From positions 1 to 57,802 of the forward strand of contig CAMYID010000006.1 in assembly GCA_947258435.1 (NCBI GenBank): a stretch of 57,802 nt of DNA. Reading direction: 5' to 3'. A program made the position numbers and the translations under genes. Below are positions 52,717 to 57,802 of this stretch, piece after piece. The notes under the pieces are model-generated. The model saw only the letters and a list, made by a program, of their open reading frames with translations, was not told the DNA's origin and searched no databases. The stretch is from an uncultured Alphaproteobacteria bacterium (lineage in GTDB: Bacteria > Pseudomonadota > Alphaproteobacteria > UBA11222). Within the stretch, counting starts at the first letter, position 1. Each line of letters opens with the position of its first letter.

Positions 52717-53430
52717 ATGCCGCAGAACAAACAGATCGTCAGAGCAGCAAGCTGGAACATTCACAGCGGCGTGGGCAGCGATGGTCGGTTCGATGCCGCC
52801 CGCATTGGCGCGGCAATTCGGGCTATCGCCCCCGACATCATCGCGGTGCAGGAAGTTGAGTCGCGCATTGGCTCGGGCGCATCGGTCGATCTGTTCGCCT
52901 TTCTTCCCGATAGCCTGCCCGGACATCTGATCGATGCGAAATCCATCACCACCCATGATGGGCATTATGGCCATATGCTGCTCAGCCGGTTTCCGCTCAC
53001 CCGGCAGAAGGTTCACGATATTTCCTTTCCCGGGCGCGAACCGCGCAAGGTGATTGACGCCCATGCGGAAACCCCGTTCGGCGCCTGGCGTATACTGGCA
53101 ACCCATCTGGGGCTGGCCGCACGGGAGCGCAAATTCCAGTTGGCCGAACTGGCGCGGCTGATCGCACATGCCCCCGCCATGCCGACGGTCCTGATGGGCG
53201 ACTTCAATTGCTGGCGCGACACCCGGCAGCTACGCCGTCTGGACAAACTATTGCCGGGTGGCACGACCCGCCACAGAACGTTTCCCGCCCGTCTGCCGCT
53301 TTTTGCGCTGGACCGGATCTGGTGCGGCAGCGGCATTGAAATCCGCAAAAGCAGCCGCATCGTGGCAAGCCGCAATGCGTCGGACCATCTGCCGATCGCC
53401 GCTGAACTGCACCCTCGCGAGCGAAAGTGA
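52717..53430 (+). CDS. Endonuclease/exonuclease/phosphatase (EEP) family hydrolase
   Basis: A 237-residue EEP-fold protein. ASWNIHSGVGSDG supplies the Asn, IIAVQEVESRIGSG the metal-binding Glu, ATHLGLAARERKFQ a His, VLMGDFNCWRDTR the Asp-Asn pair and NASDHLPIAAEL the final Asp-His. Family members cleave DNA, RNA or phosphodiesters of lipids. Pairing with a phospholipase D gene favours a lipid-related phosphodiesterase (inference). A GTG at 52681 is an alternative start; neither has a clear ribosome site. Confidence 0.88.
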   Translation: MPQNKQIVRAASWNIHSGVGSDGRFDAARIGAAIRAIAPDIIAVQEVESRIGSGASVDLFAFLPDSLPGHLIDAKSITTHDGHYGHMLLSRFPLTRQKVHDISFPGREPRKVIDAHAETPFGAWRILATHLGLAARERKFQLAELARLIAHAPAMPTVLMGDFNCWRDTRQLRRLDKLLPGGTTRHRTFPARLPLFALDRIWCGSGIEIRKSSRIVASRNASDHLPIAAELHPRERK

Positions 53431-53566
53431 CAATCGCCCCGATCGACCGCTATGCGACTAAAAAGTCGCTTTCATGATCGGATTGCTTGATTTTCCCGGC
53501 TTTATTTGCATGCTGCGCGGGGATCGCATAGGTACAGTGCGGTAAAAGAATTTACATGGAGCCTAC

Positions 53567-53785
53567 ATGGCAAAAGAAGAACTGCTCGAAATTCCGGGGA
53601 AGGTGATCGAATTGCTGCCCAACGCAACTTTTCGCGTTGAACTTGAAAACGGCCATGAGATCATTGCCCACACTGCGGGCAAGATGCGCAAGAACCGGAT
53701 TCGGGTGCTGGCGGGAGATGAAGTGCTGGTTGAAATGACGCCTTACGACCTGACCAAAGGGCGCATCACCTATCGCTTCAAATAA
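53567..53785 (+). CDS. infA: Translation initiation factor IF-1
   Basis: 72 residues, the exact family length. [51 protein letters not shown] (split in two S1/OB strands) and KGRITYRFK are diagnostic. It binds the 30S A site. GGAGCC lies just before the ATG. Confidence 0.98.
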   Translation: MAKEELLEIPGKVIELLPNATFRVELENGHEIIAHTAGKMRKNRIRVLAGDEVLVEMTPYDLTKGRITYRFK

Positions 53786-53804
53786 GCCGGGCTTTTTCCG
53801 GCTT
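53784..53804 (+). other. Short hairpin between infA and maf
   Basis: Arms aagccgg (53784-53790) and ccggctt (53798-53804) enclose a T-rich loop. There is no T-run after the stem, so it is more likely an attenuator or RNA-stabilising hairpin than a full terminator. Confidence 0.35.
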
Positions 53805-53824
53805 CGCCGCCCAGGCATCCACCC

Positions 53825-54409
53825 ATGACACATGCGCATCCACCGCTTGTCCTGGCAAGCGCTTCGCCCAGACGACGCGATCTTCTTGCCCAGATCCACA
53901 TTACCCCCGATGCGATCGAACCGGCTGAACGCGACGAAACGCCGTTGCGCGATGAACTGCCCCGCGCGTATGCCCTGCGGCTGGCGCGGGAGAAAGCTGA
54001 AACCGTCAGGCAGCGACATCCCGGAGCGATCATACTGGCCGCCGATACAGTCGTCGCCTGCGGCCGCCGCATTCTGCCAAAAGCCGAAACAGAAAGTGAC
54101 GCACGCTCTTGTCTTGAACTATTGTCAGGCCGGGCCCATCGGGTGCTGACCGGGGTCGTTGTGATCGACCGCACCGGTCATGCGCGCCACAGGCTGTCTG
54201 TCAGCCGGGTAAGTTTTGCCCGGCTTCACACGGACCAGATCGCGCACTATCTGCAGAATGGCGAATGGCGGGGCAAGGCCGGCGGCTATGCCATTCAGGG
54301 CTACGCAGCCAGCTTCGTCCGCCAGATGGCGGGCTCCTACAGCGGGGTTGTCGGCCTGCCGCTGTTTGAGACCGCCGCACTTCTCAGGGCGGCCGATTAT
54401 CCGGTTTAA
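53825..54409 (+). CDS. maf: Maf-family nucleotide pyrophosphatase
   Basis: A 194-residue protein with LVLASASPRRRDLLAQI, ERDETPLRDELPRAYALRLAREKAE, IILAADTVVACGRRILPKAE and KAGGYAIQGYAASFVRQMAGSYSGVVGLPLFE. Maf proteins hydrolyse non-canonical nucleoside triphosphates (dTTP/UTP or m7GTP subgroups). The order infA-maf-rng is standard in this class. Confidence 0.95.
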   Translation: MTHAHPPLVLASASPRRRDLLAQIHITPDAIEPAERDETPLRDELPRAYALRLAREKAETVRQRHPGAIILAADTVVACGRRILPKAETESDARSCLELLSGRAHRVLTGVVVIDRTGHARHRLSVSRVSFARLHTDQIAHYLQNGEWRGKAGGYAIQGYAASFVRQMAGSYSGVVGLPLFETAALLRAADYPV

Positions 54410-54442
54410 TGCAGACCGTTTAATGCTACACTCGGCGGATTG

Positions 54443-56002
54443 ATGCAAAAATCTGACCAGCATATGAACGAAGAAGTTCTGATCAATGTGGGCATTGGCG
54501 AAACCCGCATTGCGACTGTTATCGATGGCCGGCTCGATCAGTTCATTCTTGAACGCGCCCATAAAAGCACCGAAGGCCGCGCCGGTCACAGCCTGCTTGG
54601 CAATATCTATCTTGGCCGCGTGCAGCGGGTGCTGCCGGGCATGCAGGCCGCCTTTGTGGAGATCGGCCTGAAGAGGGCGGGTTTTCTCGGTGCGCGCGAG
54701 GCGCGCTGCCTGACCGAGTTGCCCAGCATGCGCGACGAGGCCCCGCCCCCCATCAGCGAATGCGTGCGCGAAGGGCAGGCCCTGCTTGTGCAGGTCGTCA
54801 AGGACCCGATCCGGGACAAGGGCGCAAGGCTGTCGGCCAATATCACCCTGCCCGGCCGGCTGCTTGTGCTTGTCCCCAATCAGGACGGGGTGGCGATGTC
54901 ACGCCGGATTGAGGACCCGGCGGAGCGGGAGCGTCTGACCGATATCTGCGAGCAGATGATTGCCAAAATGACGGCGATCAATGCGGATACGCGCGGCGCG
55001 AATGGCAGCAATCAACCAATCCGCACCGGTGGCTATATCGTGCGTACCGCCGCAACCGGGGCCGATATTGCCGAGCTGGAAGAAGATGCGATCCGGCTCA
55101 ATGATCTGTGGCGCGAGATTGAGGGGCGCCGGCTTCAGGCCAGCCCCCCCTCGCCGATTTATTACGATGTCGACCCGGTGACCAAGGCGATGCGCGATTG
55201 CGTCGGTATCTCGACGCGGCGGATCCTGATCGACGATCCGCAGGCCTATGCGATTGCCCGCGCCTATTGCGCCGAATCGATGCCGCACATGCTTGAGCGG
55301 CTGGAACGGTTCAACGGGCCGGGGCAATTATTTGATCTGTATGAGGTGGAGCAGGATCTGACCGCCGCGCTTGACCCCATGGTGCCACTGAAATCGGGGG
55401 GGCATCTGGTTATCGAAAGTATGGAGGCGCTGACCGCGGTCGATGTCAATTCCGGCAGCTATACCGAGGCAACAGGGCTTGAGGAAACCAGCGTGCGGAC
55501 GAATCTTGAGGCGGCGCGGGAGATTTGTCGCCAACTCAAGCTGCGCGGCATTGGCGGGGTTGTGGTGATCGATTTCATCCATATGGACGATCCCGACAAT
55601 ATCGCCCGGCTGCTGGAGGTGCTGCGCGACGGGCTGGCCAATGACCGCACCCCGACGCAGATTTCGGGCATGTCTGAATTCGGCCTTGTGGAGATGACAC
55701 GCAAACGCACCCGTGAGCCGCTGGCACGGCTCTTGTCGGAAGATTGCGGCAGCTGCGGCGGCACCGGTCGAACCCGCTCGCTTGTTGCGGTAGGCAACGA
55801 AATCCTGCGCAAGGTCGAACGCGAAAGCGCCGCGCGGCCCGGCCGCCCGATCCGGGTGCACGCGGCGGGCGAGGTGGCAAACTGGCTGAACGATTCGGAA
55901 GACCAGCTGCTCAGCCGCCTGCAACAGCGGATCGGCGCGGGGGTAGAGGTTGACTCACGACCGGGCTTCTCGCGCGAACGCTATGAAATCACAGTCGAAT
56001 AG
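54443..56002 (+). CDS. rng: Ribonuclease G
   Basis: About 519 residues. An S1 domain (about 40-130: GNIYLGRVQRVLPGMQAAFVEIGLKRAGFL) is followed by the RNase E/G catalytic region: GGHLVIESMEALTAVDVNSGSYTEA (Asp), IGGVVVIDFIHMDD (Asp) and the zinc-link CGSCGGTGR. The usual E. coli-type length is 489. It processes rRNA and decays mRNA. A TTG at 54440 and an ATG at 54464 (MNEEVLINVG) are alternative starts; the latter is where homology begins. Confidence 0.95.
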   Translation: MQKSDQHMNEEVLINVGIGETRIATVIDGRLDQFILERAHKSTEGRAGHSLLGNIYLGRVQRVLPGMQAAFVEIGLKRAGFLGAREARCLTELPSMRDEAPPPISECVREGQALLVQVVKDPIRDKGARLSANITLPGRLLVLVPNQDGVAMSRRIEDPAERERLTDICEQMIAKMTAINADTRGANGSNQPIRTGGYIVRTAATGADIAELEEDAIRLNDLWREIEGRRLQASPPSPIYYDVDPVTKAMRDCVGISTRRILIDDPQAYAIARAYCAESMPHMLERLERFNGPGQLFDLYEVEQDLTAALDPMVPLKSGGHLVIESMEALTAVDVNSGSYTEATGLEETSVRTNLEAAREICRQLKLRGIGGVVVIDFIHMDDPDNIARLLEVLRDGLANDRTPTQISGMSEFGLVEMTRKRTREPLARLLSEDCGSCGGTGRTRSLVAVGNEILRKVERESAARPGRPIRVHAAGEVANWLNDSEDQLLSRLQQRIGAGVEVDSRPGFSRERYEITVE

Positions 56003-56137
56003 CCAGCCCTGAAAGCAAGTTGCATCCCTAGAACGCAACATAGCTTCGCATTTTCCCGAAAGCACCATCCCCACTGGACAGCCCCGCCCATCTCGCCTAT
56101 AAACCGGCGACCAGCGGACGAGATCAGCGCCGCATCA

Positions 56138-56213
<76 letters not shown>

Positions 56214-56713
56214 TCAATTATCCCATATACTTCAAATATTTATGCGAACAGCGGCAGCCGGGACAACGGCAAATCACCGCTGCAATCTCTTTACTCCCTA
56301 ACTGCTTGTAAATACGACCGAATCTCACACTCAGTTTTGTTACCCCGGCAACCTCAGATCTGCCCCCCGACAGATGGCTGATGGAAGACACACAGATGCG
56401 GCACAAGCTATCATAATTGTCCGCATCGGTGAGGCCCGCCGGTTCCCCGTAAGCTGAAACTGCGGGCGTAGGCGGGCGGGCCTGTCAGGCGCTGGTCTGT
56501 GATGGCGCACCTCTAAACCGATCCCTTTTGACAAAATACAAGCAAGACCTTGGCTGCGCTCAGACCACCCTGTTCTATTCATCAATCGTCTGACGGGAAT
56601 CCTTTTTCAGCATCAGAAACCATGATAATTGGTCCACAGATTGATAACTGTTTCACTGCTTAGTTAAGCGGTGACGATGACCGCGTATATGGCAAACCGG
56701 CGCCGGGGCTTTT
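56214..56713. other. 500-nt non-coding stretch with a large stem-loop
   Basis: No convincing gene is seen. At 56432-56483 a 9-bp perfect stem (aggcccgcc with ggcgggcct) encloses a smaller CCCG/CGGG stem, which could be a structured RNA. A TTGACA occurs at about 56528 without a clear -10 partner. No second copy of the tRNA-Phe 3' end was noticed, so I do not call an attachment site. Confidence 0.4.
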
Positions 56714-57535
56714 ATGGACATATTCGATCAGCCTGAAGGTTTTTATGATGAGAGCGCGGCATTGCACGCGCTTCTTGCGCCACTACCGGACGAGGCGTTC
56801 AACCGTGTAACGCAGTTCAAGGGCTGGACCGTCAATGATATTATCGGACATCTGCATACTTGGAACCGGGCTGCCGATGCTTCGCTGTGCGATGAAAAGC
56901 GGTTCCGCGATCTGGTCGCCTCGCTTGCCAAGGCAACACGCCAGGGGTTAAGCCTTCTGGCATTTGAGCGTGAGTGGCGCGGCAATCTGTCCGGCCAGGC
57001 GCTTCTGTCGGAATGGTTCGGCTTCTGCGAGGCGATGACCGGGCGCTTCGCCGCGGCCGATCCGAAGATGCGGGTCAAATGGGTCGGCCCGGATATGAGC
57101 GTTCGTTCAAGCATAACGGCACGCCTTATGGAAAGCTGGGCGCATGGCCAGGCGATTTACGATATGCTGGGCATCGAGCGGATCGACACGGACCGAATAC
57201 GGAATATTGCCGTGCTGACGATCAATACTTTTGGCTGGTCATTCGCAAATCGCGACTTGCCCGTGCCCGACACCCTGCCGCAAATCCGCCTGACCGCGCC
57301 GTCAGGTGCGATATGGGAGTGGCATCCGCAATCACCTGACGGGCTGATTGAAGGAAGCGCCACACAATTCTGTCAGGTAGCGGCGCAGACCCGGCATATC
57401 GAGGATACAGAGCTGCGCATAAGCGGGGACATCGCAACCCGCTGGATGGGGATTATTCAGTGCTTTGCCGGTCCGCCCGAAGAACCGCCCCGACCCGGCA
57501 CACGTTTCAGGGACAGCAACCCGATGGCATCCTGA
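56714..57535 (+). CDS. TIGR03084-like metal-binding protein (DinB/maleylpyruvate-isomerase fold)
   Basis: A 273-residue protein. The N-terminal four-helix bundle carries FKGWTVNDIIGHLHTWNRAAD (His ligand), a mid part LMESWAHGQAIYDMLG (second His), and a C-terminal sandwich part (QIRLTAPSGAIWEWHP, FCQVAAQTRHIEDTEL). This matches the TIGR03084 group of the mycothiol-dependent maleylpyruvate isomerase N-terminal/DinB superfamily. Thiol-dependent isomerase or transferase activity is only family-level inference. Such genes are common near CoA-based catabolic clusters. Confidence 0.82.
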   Translation: MDIFDQPEGFYDESAALHALLAPLPDEAFNRVTQFKGWTVNDIIGHLHTWNRAADASLCDEKRFRDLVASLAKATRQGLSLLAFEREWRGNLSGQALLSEWFGFCEAMTGRFAAADPKMRVKWVGPDMSVRSSITARLMESWAHGQAIYDMLGIERIDTDRIRNIAVLTINTFGWSFANRDLPVPDTLPQIRLTAPSGAIWEWHPQSPDGLIEGSATQFCQVAAQTRHIEDTELRISGDIATRWMGIIQCFAGPPEEPPRPGTRFRDSNPMAS

Positions 57536-57739
57536 TCGCGCGATTGGCGTCAAGCAAGGCCGCGCCATGCCCTGGACAAAGCTGCAAGTGCGACCGCTGA
57601 GGCCGCACCCCTCATATCCGCCGACATCGACCACACGGCAATTACCGCGGTTCCCCGACAAGGGCTTTTCGTGCAGCCCGCGAGCAGGTAGAAGCAGGAT
57701 TTGGAAAGCAATAAAGCCAAATCGGGCGAGGCAGAGCAG

Positions 57740-57802
57740 ATGAGCGAGAAAATCCGGCAATATTGGGATGAGCGGGCAGGCCAGAATGCGGGAGAGCTGA
57801 CC
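57740..57802 (+). CDS. Probable SAM-dependent methyltransferase, N-terminal fragment
   Basis: 21 codons from an ATG, running off the right edge: MSEKIRQYWDERA, then GQNAGELT. The opening I-R-x-Y-W-D-x-R-A is typical of class I methyltransferases. No motif I is inside the window, so the call rests on this start only. Confidence 0.5.
   Translation, partial: MSEKIRQYWDERAGQNAGELT

Overview
The window reads as a chromosomal segment of an alphaproteobacterium of moderately high GC. Evidence for this is the block murA, DUF2948, hisD, UPF0262, low-molecular-weight phosphatase, infA, maf, rng (46140-56002), which is a typical alphaproteobacterial order, together with a DUF4170 protein, a SapC-like protein and a HPF/RaiA protein fused to a cold-shock domain. 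I cannot resolve the order or genus from sequence alone. I see no insertion sequence, prophage, CRISPR array or replication origin. Three tRNA genes are present: Thr(TGT), Thr(GGT) and Phe(GAA).

Layout. 1-7220: a truncated XRE-type regulator, then a catabolic locus. One arm on the minus strand encodes a carboxymuconolactone-decarboxylase-like protein, a MaoC-type hydratase and two amidohydrolases. The divergent arm encodes a zinc alcohol dehydrogenase and a double-hotdog thioesterase. 7300-12278: a CHASE2 membrane protein with no output domain, a small secreted protein and a periplasmic M48 peptidase, followed by a sirtuin. 12440-20432: a Baeyer-Villiger-type monooxygenase, a DUF2235 hydrolase, an SDR, tRNA-Thr, ruvX, a sulfotransferase, an acyl-CoA ligase and a peroxiredoxin. 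20603-24591: copper resistance copAB behind a CueR-type promoter, and an orphan histidine kinase. 24693-27569: a lactonase-like MBL protein coupled to cytochrome b561, a HxlR regulator and a SapC-like protein.

27778-30680 is a four-gene envelope-signalling locus: a secreted four-EF-hand protein, an ECF sigma factor, a probable membrane anti-sigma factor and a CnrX-like periplasmic metal sensor. 30710-41725 mixes acyl-CoA chemistry (SDRs, two CaiB/BaiF proteins including an AMACR-like racemase, an acyl-CoA dehydrogenase, an enoyl-CoA hydratase) with a creatininase-family protein, the HPF-cold-shock fusion, a YcbL-like MBL hydrolase and an alpha/beta hydrolase. 41961-45440 is a zinc-starvation operon: a histidine-rich ZrgA/DUF2796 protein, ABC ATPase, FtsX-type permease and DUF3299 protein, behind a good Zur-like operator. 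45492-56213 is the housekeeping block, interrupted by a phospholipase D-VTT fusion and an EEP-family hydrolase. The window ends with a TIGR03084-type protein and the start of a methyltransferase.

Together, the catabolic genes suggest an organism that degrades branched or alicyclic carboxylic acids through CoA thioesters (an inference), with metal homeostasis (copper, zinc, possibly calcium) as a second theme. The strongest candidates for undescribed biology are the EF-hand/ECF/CnrX-like locus and the output-less CHASE2/secreted protein/M48 locus.
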